This document shows positions 1-7,453 of a stretch of DNA of 42,478 bases, one piece after another. The translations under genes were made by a program, and so were the position numbers. Numbering within the stretch: the stretch's first letter is position 1; every line of letters begins with the position of its first letter. Under the pieces are notes generated by a model that saw nothing but the letters and a program-made list of their open reading frames with translations, was not told the origin of the DNA and ran no database searches. Source of the DNA: Actinomycetota bacterium (GTDB lineage: Bacteria > Actinomycetota > Thermoleophilia > Solirubrobacterales > JACPNS01); assembly GCA_016219715.1 (NCBI GenBank), contig JACRKX010000095.1, positions 1-42,478 of the forward strand, given 5' to 3'.

Positions 1-186
1 GATGCGCACGTCGTTGCCCTTCACCAGGTTGGCGCCGCCCGGCACCTCGGCTCTGATGTTGTAAGTCGGCACGAACGGCAGGCCCTCGTTGGCGTTGTAC
101 GAGAGCATCACCATCACCAGGATCACGAGGATCGTGCCGGCGCCGACCAGCACCGGGTTGTCGGCTACTCCATTACGGCGACGCAT
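1..186 (-). CDS. MCE (MlaD-like) family protein, 3'-truncated by the window edge
   Basis: The first 62 codons of a third MCE protein are visible. They start at ATG 184-186, whose last base overlaps the TGA of the preceding MCE gene (TGATG), so translation is probably coupled. The product has a short basic N-terminus (MRRRNG), one membrane anchor at about residues 12-28 (VLVGAGTILVILVMVML), then the start of an MCE domain (YNIRAEVPGGANLVKGNDVRI). MCE proteins sit on the outer face of the membrane and form a lipid-binding ring or tunnel fed by YrbE permeases. The rest lies beyond position 1. The family call is firm. The substrate (lipid, sterol or other) cannot be told. Confidence 0.85.
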   Translation of the reverse strand, partial: MRRRNGVADNPVLVGAGTILVILVMVMLSYNANEGLPFVPTYNIRAEVPGGANLVKGNDVRI

Positions 187-1589
187 CACTCACCCCCCAG
201 CAGGTAGTCGAGGGCGGCGCGGTCGGCGGAACTGGTGGCAGCGCTCTTAGACGAGCGCTTCGATGTCGAAGCCTTGGACGTCGATGCCTTCTTGGTCGAC
301 GACGAGCTCGACGAACCCGGAGGAAGGTTGCTCTCGTTGCGGTTCTCCGTGAAGTCAGCGCCACAAGCGGTGCTTGTAGTCGTGCTCTGGAACAGGCACG
401 TGCTGTTGATGATCACCGCCGAGCGAAGGAAATGCCCGAAGGCGTCATAGCCATTCGCTGCGCTCGCCACGCCGTAAGCCATCGACGACAAGTTGTAGTA
501 CCCACCCTGCTCATCAAAACTCTCCAACAACTTCCTGATGTTCGTGACCGAAGAGCGAAGTGAGCCGAACCGGGCCAGATCCTCGGCCACCGGCTGAAGC
601 GCAGGCAACTGCTCACGGAACACATCTGTCGAGTCGCCGAGCTTCTTCAGCGCAGGGTTGGCGGCGTTGGCAAAATCGTTCAACTCGCTGACGAACGTGC
701 TGAGATCCTTGGCCGACGCCTTCGCCGACGAAGCAACCGGGGCGGCCTCTTCGGCGAGTCGCCTCAGCTCGGCGGCGGTCGGCTCGAGTTCGTCGAGGAA
801 CGCCGGGATCAGAGCCAGCGTCTCCTCGAACTTCTCCTGCTTCTCGTTGACCGCGCGGGCCGTCTTGTCGGCCTCGCGGAAGAGTCCGGTGATGTGCTTG
901 CGGTTTGCCGCCAGCTCCTGCAGCGACGCGTCGCCGTCTTCAGCGAGGCGGACGAGGTTCTTGTTCTGCTTGGCGAGGATCTTGAGGATCTGATTGACCT
1001 CTTTGAGCGTGGGGTCGAAGCGGTCGATGATGTCCTGCAGGTCCTGCCCGCGCCCGGCCAGCGTGATGCCGAGCTCGTTCATGATGATGCGGAAGCGCTC
1101 GCGCTCGGGTTCGCGCATCGCGTCGAGCAGCTCGTCGGTGTCGACGGGCGAGCGCGTGTGCTTGCTGGTGACGAGCTTGCGAGAACTGTCGCCGGGGTCG
1201 GCGTCGAGTTCGGGCTTGCTGACCGTGCCGGGATCGCACTCGATGAACTTCTCGCCGATCAGCGACTGCAGGCGAATGCGACACGATGCGTCGGCATAGA
1301 ACTTCTGGAAGGCCGGATCGACGATCGCCACGACCACCGCGGCCTCGTTCTTGTTGGTAACGAAGATCTTCTCGACAGAGCCGACGTTGGCGCCGGCCAC
1401 GCGCACGTCTGCGCCGGTCGTGATGCCCGCCGAGGTGAGGAAGTCGGCGCGCACCCTGTAGGCGTCGCCCTCGCCGCCGGCGGCGATCGAAGTAGCGGCC
1501 AGGATCACCACGGCGGCGGCCACGACGGCCAAACCGGCGAGCCGAGCGCCGCGCGAGAGTTTCGTGGTCTTGTTCAGAGCGCGTTTCAT
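186..1589 (-). CDS. MCE (MlaD-like) family substrate-binding protein
   Basis: 467 aa. A single N-terminal transmembrane anchor (about residues 16-36) is followed by an MCE/MlaD domain (about residues 40-120, with SAGITTGADVRVAGANVGSV). A long helical region rich in E, L, A and K then spans residues 150-350, as in actinobacterial Mce proteins, where it forms the needle-like tunnel. The C-terminus ends in a low-complexity S/T/K tail (about residues 420-455), possibly a cell-wall spacer. Second of three MCE genes in a row; the ATG at 1589 lies 4 bp after the preceding stop, and its own stop overlaps the next start. It should act with the two permeases and ATPase upstream in lipid uptake. The substrate is unknown. 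Confidence 0.9.
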   Translation of the reverse strand: MKRALNKTTKLSRGARLAGLAVVAAAVVILAATSIAAGGEGDAYRVRADFLTSAGITTGADVRVAGANVGSVEKIFVTNKNEAAVVVAIVDPAFQKFYADASCRIRLQSLIGEKFIECDPGTVSKPELDADPGDSSRKLVTSKHTRSPVDTDELLDAMREPERERFRIIMNELGITLAGRGQDLQDIIDRFDPTLKEVNQILKILAKQNKNLVRLAEDGDASLQELAANRKHITGLFREADKTARAVNEKQEKFEETLALIPAFLDELEPTAAELRRLAEEAAPVASSAKASAKDLSTFVSELNDFANAANPALKKLGDSTDVFREQLPALQPVAEDLARFGSLRSSVTNIRKLLESFDEQGGYYNLSSMAYGVASAANGYDAFGHFLRSAVIINSTCLFQSTTTSTACGADFTENRNESNLPPGSSSSSSTKKASTSKASTSKRSSKSAATSSADRAALDYLLGGE

Positions 1590-1593
1590 CGGA

Positions 1594-2943
1594 TCACGGT
1601 CCAGGCGGTACGAGCGTCGGGTTGCAGTCGAGGCCGTCGTCGGTGAACGGGCTGGAGGCGTCGCCGGGGCTCTGCGTTCCGGCTCCCGGGCAGCGGTCGG
1701 TGCCCGTCTTCGGGTACTGCGAGAGCGACTTGTCGGAGACGGGGTCGAGCTCGGTGCCGTCGTACTGGAAGCGGCCGGTCACGGTCTGGACGCGGATGTA
1801 GTGGCCGTTGGCGTCGTAGTTCGACGCGATCTGGCCGAAGTGGCTGATCCACGCCGTCAGGTCAGGGGCGTAGGGGCGCAGGAAGTCGAGGATCGGGTCG
1901 GCCTTCTGCATGCCCGTCGTGGAGTTCGGGAAGGCGTAGCGTGCGATCTTCGTCAGCTCGGGCTGATTGGCGAGCAGGTCGGTGAGGTCGTTGTTCTTGC
2001 CCGAGCGGCGCATCATCAGGCGCAGGTCGTGCAGTGTGGGCTCGGCGTTGTCGAGCAGTGGCCGCAGCTTGCGGAACATCGGGGCAAGGTCTTCGGAAAG
2101 CGGCGCCGAGTGGTCGGAGAGGTTTTCGAGCGCCGTCATCGCCGGGCCGAGGCGGGCGAAGGCGGTCTTGCCCTCGCGCAGCGTGGCAGGCATCACCGCG
2201 AGCGCCTTGTCGAGCTCGTCGGACTCGGCGGCGACCGCGCGCGAGAAGGCCGTCAGGTTGCGGAACAGCGCGGTCAGCTGCACCTTCTGCTCGGCGACCG
2301 TGGTGCTGGCCCGCTCGGTTACGGCAAGGAAAGAGGCGAGCGCCTTGTCGTCACGCGTGACCGAGTCGGCGATGCGCGCGCCCGCGTCGAAGAACGGCGC
2401 GATCCAGCGCAGACCCTGGTTGGCGTAGACGGTCTCGTCGAGCGGCGTATCGGGATTGTCGGCGTACTGCGAGGCCGAGCCCTTGAGGAAGTTGCGCAGG
2501 CCCTCGGTGACCTCGGGGGTGAACGTGTTGAAGAGCTGGTCGAGGTCGACCGGCGCGGTTGTGTCGTCGGCTGCGATCACTCCGCCGTCGGCGATCTCGG
2601 GTGCGTTGTTCGGCCCAGGCGCAAGCGCGACATAGCGGTTTGCGACCCCAGACATCGAAGCCAGGCGGATCGTGGCCGTAGTGCCGCGGTGCAGGGGCGT
2701 CATGTCCTTGCGGTCGATACGCATTCGCACGCGGGCCTGGTTGTCGTCGGTCAGCGTGATCGAATCGATCTTGCCGATCGAGACGCCCCCGACTGAGACG
2801 TTCGCGCCCTTGACCAGCTGGCCGCCGGTCTGGAAGTCGGCGTTGACGTAGTAGCCGCCGCCGCGCAGAAGCAGCCAGGCGACGACCAGCACGGCCACCG
2901 CGAGGGCGCCGATCACGATCGTGCGTTGCTGCTTCGTTACCAC
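1594..2943 (-). CDS. MCE (MlaD-like) family substrate-binding protein
   Basis: 449 aa, GTG start at 2943, only 6 bp after the ATPase stop. The N-terminal anchor (IVIGALAVAVLVVAWLLL, about residues 9-26) precedes an MCE domain at about 30-110, with FQTGGQLVKGANVSVGGVS and a GVANRYVAL segment typical of MlaD-type domains. A long alpha-helical region follows, and the C-terminus is P/G/D-rich with two Cys. It is the first MCE gene after the permease/ATPase set. By family knowledge, different Mce subunits assemble into one heteromeric tunnel; three consecutive non-identical MCE genes here fit that. Function as a lipid-import subunit is inferred from family and context. Confidence 0.9.
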   Translation of the reverse strand: MVTKQQRTIVIGALAVAVLVVAWLLLRGGGYYVNADFQTGGQLVKGANVSVGGVSIGKIDSITLTDDNQARVRMRIDRKDMTPLHRGTTATIRLASMSGVANRYVALAPGPNNAPEIADGGVIAADDTTAPVDLDQLFNTFTPEVTEGLRNFLKGSASQYADNPDTPLDETVYANQGLRWIAPFFDAGARIADSVTRDDKALASFLAVTERASTTVAEQKVQLTALFRNLTAFSRAVAAESDELDKALAVMPATLREGKTAFARLGPAMTALENLSDHSAPLSEDLAPMFRKLRPLLDNAEPTLHDLRLMMRRSGKNNDLTDLLANQPELTKIARYAFPNSTTGMQKADPILDFLRPYAPDLTAWISHFGQIASNYDANGHYIRVQTVTGRFQYDGTELDPVSDKSLSQYPKTGTDRCPGAGTQSPGDASSPFTDDGLDCNPTLVPPGP

Positions 2944-2949
2944 TGGGGT

Positions 2950-3933
2950 CTATTCCATGCCCAGCGGACCGGCTGCGGCGCCGGAGAGGAACTGGGATAC
3001 GAAGGGGTTGTCTGAAGCGAACAGCTCGCTGGCCGGGCCGGCGTCGACGATACGGCCCTTCCAGAGCAGAGCGATGTGCTCCGCCACGCGGCGTGCGCTG
3101 AGGATGTCGTGGGTGATGACGACATACGAGCCGCCGTTCTCCTCGTGGATCTCGTGGATCAACTCGCAGAGCAGCGCCGTGCGGACCGGGTCCAGGCCGG
3201 AGTCGGGCTCGTCGAAGAGCACGATGTCGGGGTCGAGCACCAGCGCACGGGCAAAACCGGCACGCTTGCGCATGCCGCCCGAGAGCTCGTTTGGCATCTT
3301 GTCGCCGTCGTTGCCGAGGCCGACCTCGCTGAGACGACGGTTGACGATCTCGGCAACCTCGCCCTCGCCCTTGTCGGTGTGCTGGCGCAGCGGGAAGGCG
3401 ACATTGTCGAAGAGGTTCATCGAGCCAAACAGCGCGCCGTCCTGGAACAGCACGCCGAACTTCTTGCGCACTTCGAAGAGGCGCTGGTCTTCCATGTTGG
3501 GAACAGACTCGCCGTGCACCAGCACGTCGCCCTGGTCGGGATAGAGCAGGCCGACCATGTGCTTGATGCAGACGGACTTACCCGTTCCCGAGGGGCCAAG
3601 GATCATCGAGATCTGCCCTTCAGGGATCTGCAAGTTGAGACCATTGAGGACCTTGTTGCGGCCGAAGGCCTTGTGTACGTTGATGAACTCGATGGCGGAA
3701 CGCTCGGCGTCGTGTGCGCGCGGCTTGTCCATGTGCCAGGCGTAGGGGTCGTCGGGCGCCTCGGCGGCGTGCTTTGCGGCACGCTCGGCCATCGTCATGC
3801 CCGACTGGCCCATCGGCTGGATGTCGGGCAGCACGCTGCCGCCCGTCACGTGCGGGGCAGGAGGCGGCGGCGTGGAGGCGGCTTGCTCCTCGCCCGTGTT
3901 CTCGCCTTCGCTGTTCACTCTGTCGTCAGTCAT
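2950..3933 (-). CDS. ABC transporter ATP-binding protein of the Mce/Mla system (MlaF/MceG-like)
   Basis: 327 aa from ATG 3933, chosen because GGAG lies about 7 nt upstream; a longer in-frame reading from 4050 lacks such support. Walker A is LGPSGTGKS (residues 112-120), the signature LSGGMRKRAGFARAL, and Walker B DIVLFDEPDSGLDP. RKRAGFARAL resembles the MlaF/MceG branch. An acidic, proline-rich N-terminal extension of about 80 residues precedes the ATPase fold; typical MlaF proteins are about 270 aa. The gene lies between the second permease (140-bp gap) and the first MCE gene. It should power lipid transport at the cytoplasmic face of YrbE/MlaE. In mycobacteria the MceG ATPase is encoded away from mce operons, so the embedded position is noteworthy. 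Confidence 0.92.
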   Translation of the reverse strand: MTDDRVNSEGENTGEEQAASTPPPPAPHVTGGSVLPDIQPMGQSGMTMAERAAKHAAEAPDDPYAWHMDKPRAHDAERSAIEFINVHKAFGRNKVLNGLNLQIPEGQISMILGPSGTGKSVCIKHMVGLLYPDQGDVLVHGESVPNMEDQRLFEVRKKFGVLFQDGALFGSMNLFDNVAFPLRQHTDKGEGEVAEIVNRRLSEVGLGNDGDKMPNELSGGMRKRAGFARALVLDPDIVLFDEPDSGLDPVRTALLCELIHEIHEENGGSYVVITHDILSARRVAEHIALLWKGRIVDAGPASELFASDNPFVSQFLSGAAAGPLGME

Positions 3934-4073
3934 CGGAAGCTCCAGTCGCTCACTTGGTGATGCTTGAGTTGTGTTTCCTTGAAGGAGAAATCTCGGCTGC
4001 GGAAGTCGGCCTTGAGACAGGCACAAAGTGCACCGCTGTGGGCGCACCAATCCCTTTGTCGCGGACGGTCACG

Positions 4074-4871
4074 TCATCCTCCGATCGGTGCTCTCGGGTT
4101 CGTGCCCCAGAAGATCACGGTTCCGATCATCGCCACGAGGTGGACGATGAGGATGTTGGCCACCATCGACTTCGCCGTCGCGACACCGACCCCCACCGGT
4201 CCGCCCGTGACGTTGTATCCGTAGTAACAGGCGACGATCACGATGCCAGTGGCCATGAACATCGCCTTTGTAAGGCTGAATAATAGGTCTGGAGGGTTCT
4301 GGAAGAGCCAGAAGATCATCGCGTAGCCACCGCTTGAAACGTCTCCGACCTGCTGCACGACCGCGAGGTACGAGGCAAAGAAGGAGCCACCGACGCCGGC
4401 GATGTACACGAAGGGCAGCACCATCCATGCCGCCAGCAGACGGGTTGAGCCGAGGAACAGCACCGAGTCGATGCCCATCACTTCGAGAGCGTCGACCTCG
4501 TCGTTGATGCGCATCGAGCCAAGCTCGGCGACGATGCCGGTGCCGACCTTGGCACACATCATCCAGCCGAAGGCGTAGGGCGAGACCTCGCGCAGGTCGC
4601 ACCACGCGCTGAACACGCCGGCGTAGGCCGGCGAACCCAGCGAACGGTTGAAGTAAGCGCCCTCGATGCCGCACTGCAGGCCAACGAAGAACATCAGGAT
4701 CCAGAGCACAACGGCCGAGCCGATGATCAGAACGCCGGCCTGGCGCAGTGCCTCGCCGAAGAACGTCGCGATGCGGCCGAGAAATATTCCGCGTGCGACC
4801 TCGGCGCCGAACTTGACGACGCGGCCGAACGCATCTAGCCATTCCTCGAGTTTGCTGCGCACCGCGACCAT
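4074..4871 (-). CDS. MlaE/YrbE family ABC permease (second permease of the Mce operon)
   Basis: 265 aa, ATG at 4871, 20 bp after the first permease's stop. An amphipathic N-terminus precedes about five to six hydrophobic spans. Conserved MlaE features visible are the mid-protein loop with an EVDALEVMGIDS motif (the cytoplasmic coupling element) and a C-terminal YYGYNVTGGPVGVGVATAKS segment. It pairs with the adjacent permease (4892-5692) as a heterodimer, equivalent to YrbEA/YrbEB of Mce systems, and works with the ATPase encoded downstream. The family assignment is firm. The transported lipid is unknown. Confidence 0.92.
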   Translation of the reverse strand: MVAVRSKLEEWLDAFGRVVKFGAEVARGIFLGRIATFFGEALRQAGVLIIGSAVVLWILMFFVGLQCGIEGAYFNRSLGSPAYAGVFSAWCDLREVSPYAFGWMMCAKVGTGIVAELGSMRINDEVDALEVMGIDSVLFLGSTRLLAAWMVLPFVYIAGVGGSFFASYLAVVQQVGDVSSGGYAMIFWLFQNPPDLLFSLTKAMFMATGIVIVACYYGYNVTGGPVGVGVATAKSMVANILIVHLVAMIGTVIFWGTNPRAPIGG

Positions 4872-4891
4872 TGAGAGACTGTTCCTTACCG

Positions 4892-5692
4892 CTACCTGAT
4901 CTGCGTGATCTCGGGGTGGGTGGCCAGCAGCGTCTGGGTGAAGATGTAGTTGAAGGCGAAAACGCCGATGAAGGCGATGACGACGGCCTGGTTGACGGCG
5001 CGGCCGACGCCCTCGGCGCCGCCCTTCGCGCTCATGCCCTTGTAACAGCAGACGATCGAGATGATCGCGCCGAACAACGTGGTCTTGATCAGCGAGCCCC
5101 AGAGGTCGGTGACCGACGCGTTGTTGAAGAACGTTGCCCAGAACGGACCGAGCGGCTCGCTGAACACGAGCGTGGCGACGATGCCGCCCGAAACGCCGAG
5201 CATCAGCGCGTAGACGTTGAACAATCCTGTGATCAGCATCAGTGCGAGAAAGCGAGGAACCACCAAGTTCTTAATTGCGTCGACGCCGAGCACGGCTAGC
5301 GCGTCGAGCTCGTCGCGGATCTTCCGGGCGCCAAGGTCGGCCGTGATCGCCGTGCCGGCGACTCCGGCCACGACGATCGCCGTCACGAACGGGGCGAACT
5401 CGCGAATCGAGGCGAGCACGAAGAAGCCGCCGATGCGGTCGATCGCGCCGAACAGGGTGGCGAAGTTGGCGGCCTGCAGGCCCGGCGCTCCGTAGCCAAA
5501 GGCGACGGTCGCGATCAAAAGCGGAAACCAACACAGTTTCAGGGCGAAGAGAAACTGCTGCACGAACTCTCCACCGTAGGGGTACGGAGGCTTAAGGGCA
5601 GACATCACGGTCTTGCCCGTCAGGATCACCATCTCGCCGATCTCGACAAGAAATTCCCTCACACCTTCGTAGGCGCGAGACGCCAAATTCAC
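4892..5692 (-). CDS. MlaE/YrbE family ABC permease (first gene of the Mce operon)
   Basis: 266 aa, GTG start at 5692 with a G-rich ribosome-binding stretch (GGGATGGGG) just upstream. It has an amphipathic N-terminal helix, about five hydrophobic segments, the coupling motif DELDALAVLGVDA and the C-terminal CCYKGMSAKGGAEGVGRAVN segment typical of YrbE permeases. It appears to be the first gene of the lipid-import operon, which continues with the second permease, the ATPase and three MCE genes. The 168-bp region between it and the divergent lipoprotein gene (5693-5860) should hold the operon promoter. I see a TATGCT -10-like hexamer there on the minus strand but no convincing -35. Confidence 0.92.
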   Translation of the reverse strand: MNLASRAYEGVREFLVEIGEMVILTGKTVMSALKPPYPYGGEFVQQFLFALKLCWFPLLIATVAFGYGAPGLQAANFATLFGAIDRIGGFFVLASIREFAPFVTAIVVAGVAGTAITADLGARKIRDELDALAVLGVDAIKNLVVPRFLALMLITGLFNVYALMLGVSGGIVATLVFSEPLGPFWATFFNNASVTDLWGSLIKTTLFGAIISIVCCYKGMSAKGGAEGVGRAVNQAVVIAFIGVFAFNYIFTQTLLATHPEITQIR

Positions 5693-5860
5693 AGCCCCAT
5701 CCCTTTCGTCATCCTAAACGCGGAGAATCCCCAAGACTTGGTTTAGAAGCATATCCTGCGACTTTCGCTTTCGGTCCGCGAATCCTGCAGGTTTTAGGGG
5801 TGCGTAGGAAGTGCCGGTGGCGGCGCGAAAACCGACTGGTATCGTGACGCCGGTCTATCG

Positions 5861-6466
5861 GTGGAGGAGATGTTGGGAACAGACGCCGCCGTTGCGGCAC
5901 GTATCAGGATGGTGACGCTCACGGCCGCGGCCGTGATTGTGGCCGCACTCGCACTCGCCGGCTGCGGCGGAAGCGGCGAACGGCAAGACGCCGACACGGC
6001 AACCGGCAGCTGGAAGGTCGCCGTCGAACGATGGGACTTCCCCACGCGCCAGCCACTCGGCCGTCCGGTCACGATGAAGATCGTCATGCGCAACATCGAC
6101 ACACGCGAGATCCCGACCGTAGTCGTCACCATCGGCGGCCTGCGCGAGCCGGTCAAGCAACAGGACTCCGCAACGCGCACCCGCCCGGTCTGGATCATGA
6201 ACGAAGTGCGTGACGGCGATCAGACGCCGTACAACTCGCTGACCAAGAGTTCGTTCGAGACGGGCAAGCTAGCCCCCGGCGAGGCGCGTACCTTCGAACT
6301 GCCGCTGACACCGCTGCGCCGGGGCGAGCACGTTGTCAGCTACACGCTGGCGGCCGGCCTCTACGGCGGCGCCAAACTCGAAACCGTCGACGGCGACCCC
6401 GCGGCCGGATCGCGAACGGTCGCGATCGACCCCACGCCAGACTTCGACGAGACCGTCTTCGACTGA
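5861..6466 (+). CDS. putative secreted lipoprotein, function unknown
   Basis: 201 aa if read from GTG 5861. A GGAGGAG stretch (5862-5868) fits better with a start at TTG 5873, and ATG 5909 would give a compact signal peptide directly, so the start is uncertain. In GTG numbering, the signal peptide ends in a lipobox LALAGC with the lipidated Cys at residue 35. The mature part is about 165 aa, probably beta-rich, with the segments FPTRQPLGRPVTMKIVMRN and LAPGEARTFELPLTPLRRGE resembling an Ig-like or CARDB-like beta sandwich. I recognise no named family. It is divergent from the Mce operon across 168 bp and converges on korB, with a hairpin between. Confidence 0.75.
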   Translation: MEEMLGTDAAVAARIRMVTLTAAAVIVAALALAGCGGSGERQDADTATGSWKVAVERWDFPTRQPLGRPVTMKIVMRNIDTREIPTVVVTIGGLREPVKQQDSATRTRPVWIMNEVRDGDQTPYNSLTKSSFETGKLAPGEARTFELPLTPLRRGEHVVSYTLAAGLYGGAKLETVDGDPAAGSRTVAIDPTPDFDETVFD

Positions 6467-6472
6467 CGCACC

Positions 6473-6505
6473 AAGCGTGACCGCGGCTGTGCCACGGTCA
6501 CGCTT
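6473..6505. terminator. hairpin between convergent genes, probable bidirectional terminator
   Basis: A perfect 11-bp stem (aagcgtgaccg / cggtcacgctt) with an 11-nt loop lies 6 bp after the lipoprotein stop and before the korB stop on the opposite strand. There is no clear U-tract on either side, so termination is inferred from position and stem strength. Confidence 0.6.
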
Positions 6506-6583
6506 CACACGACTGTGCCGTCAATACGACGGCGCCGTTGTCAACCTCGCGCCGCTGCGCGATGGTCAGCCGGCCAAACCCCG

Positions 6584-7441
6584 CTACGCCGCGGTCAGCC
6601 CTAGCGCGTAGCCGTCGAGCAGCTCGTCGGCCGTCGACGGCTTGGCCGCCTTCTTGAGCGCTTCGAACTGATCGACCATCGTTGGGCGCTCGTGCTTGTA
6701 GTAAACGCCGAGCGTCATCGGGTCGTCGAGCGCGCGGGCGAAGGCCGCCGCGCGGTCGGAAGGGTCGTGCGACTCGTCGAGGTAGCGCACGCCGTCCTTC
6801 CAGATCTGTGTGGTGTTGTTGAACGACGTGCACGGCGAGTACGCGTCGATGAAGCTGAAGCCCTTGTTGTTGATGCCGGCGAGGATCAGCTCGGTCAGCT
6901 CCTTGGCACGGAACGAAGCGCCGCGCGCAACGAATGACGCGTCGGCGGCAATCGCGGTGGCCATCGTGTTGAGCGGACTCTCGGTATTGCCGAACGGCGA
7001 GCTTGGCGACTTCTGGTCGTGCTGCGAAGTCGGTGAGACCTGGCCCTTGGTCAGACCGTAGATCTCGTTGTTCATCACGACATAGGTGATGTCGATGTTG
7101 CGGCGTGCGGCGTGCGGAAAGTGCCCGCCGCCGATCGCGAAGCCGTCGCCGTCGCCGCCGACCGCGATCACCTCGAGGTCGGGGTTGGCCATCTTTACGC
7201 CCATCGCGGTGGGCAGCGCACGGCCGTGGACGGAGTGGTATCCGTAGCTGGTGACAAAGCCCGGAAAGCGGCCCGAGCATCCGATGCCCGAAACGATCAC
7301 GGTCTTGTCAGGGTCGAGGCCCAGCTCGGAAAAAGCGCGGAAGGTGGCGGCCAGCACGCCGAAGTCCCCGCAGCCTGGGCACCAGATCGGCTTGAGGTCG
7401 CTCTTGTAGGCCTTCGGATCGCGGACGATTGTCTCGGTCAT
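6584..7441 (-). CDS. korB: 2-oxoacid:ferredoxin oxidoreductase beta subunit (2-oxoglutarate:ferredoxin oxidoreductase type)
   Basis: 285 aa, ATG at 7441, 12 bp after the korA stop. This is the thiamine-pyrophosphate-binding subunit that converts 2-oxoglutarate plus CoA to succinyl-CoA and CO2 with ferredoxin as electron acceptor, or the reverse. Visible features are WCPGCG (residues 20-25) and a further Cys in GIGCSGRFPG, ligands of a single 4Fe-4S cluster in this family, plus the Mg-TPP motif GGDGDGFAIGG (about 95-105) followed by MNNEIYGLTKGQ. There is no extra ferredoxin domain, matching the compact KorB form. A pyruvate or branched-chain substrate cannot be excluded by sequence alone. Confidence 0.92.
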   Translation of the reverse strand: MTETIVRDPKAYKSDLKPIWCPGCGDFGVLAATFRAFSELGLDPDKTVIVSGIGCSGRFPGFVTSYGYHSVHGRALPTAMGVKMANPDLEVIAVGGDGDGFAIGGGHFPHAARRNIDITYVVMNNEIYGLTKGQVSPTSQHDQKSPSSPFGNTESPLNTMATAIAADASFVARGASFRAKELTELILAGINNKGFSFIDAYSPCTSFNNTTQIWKDGVRYLDESHDPSDRAAAFARALDDPMTLGVYYKHERPTMVDQFEALKKAAKPSTADELLDGYALGLTAA

Positions 7442-7453
7442 TTCCTGACTCCC

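Noticed and set aside
3934-4050. N-terminally longer Mce ATPase starting at 4050
   Set aside because: The extension lacks a ribosome-binding site and is Cys/Arg/Gln-rich, whereas ATG 3933 has GGAG at proper spacing.
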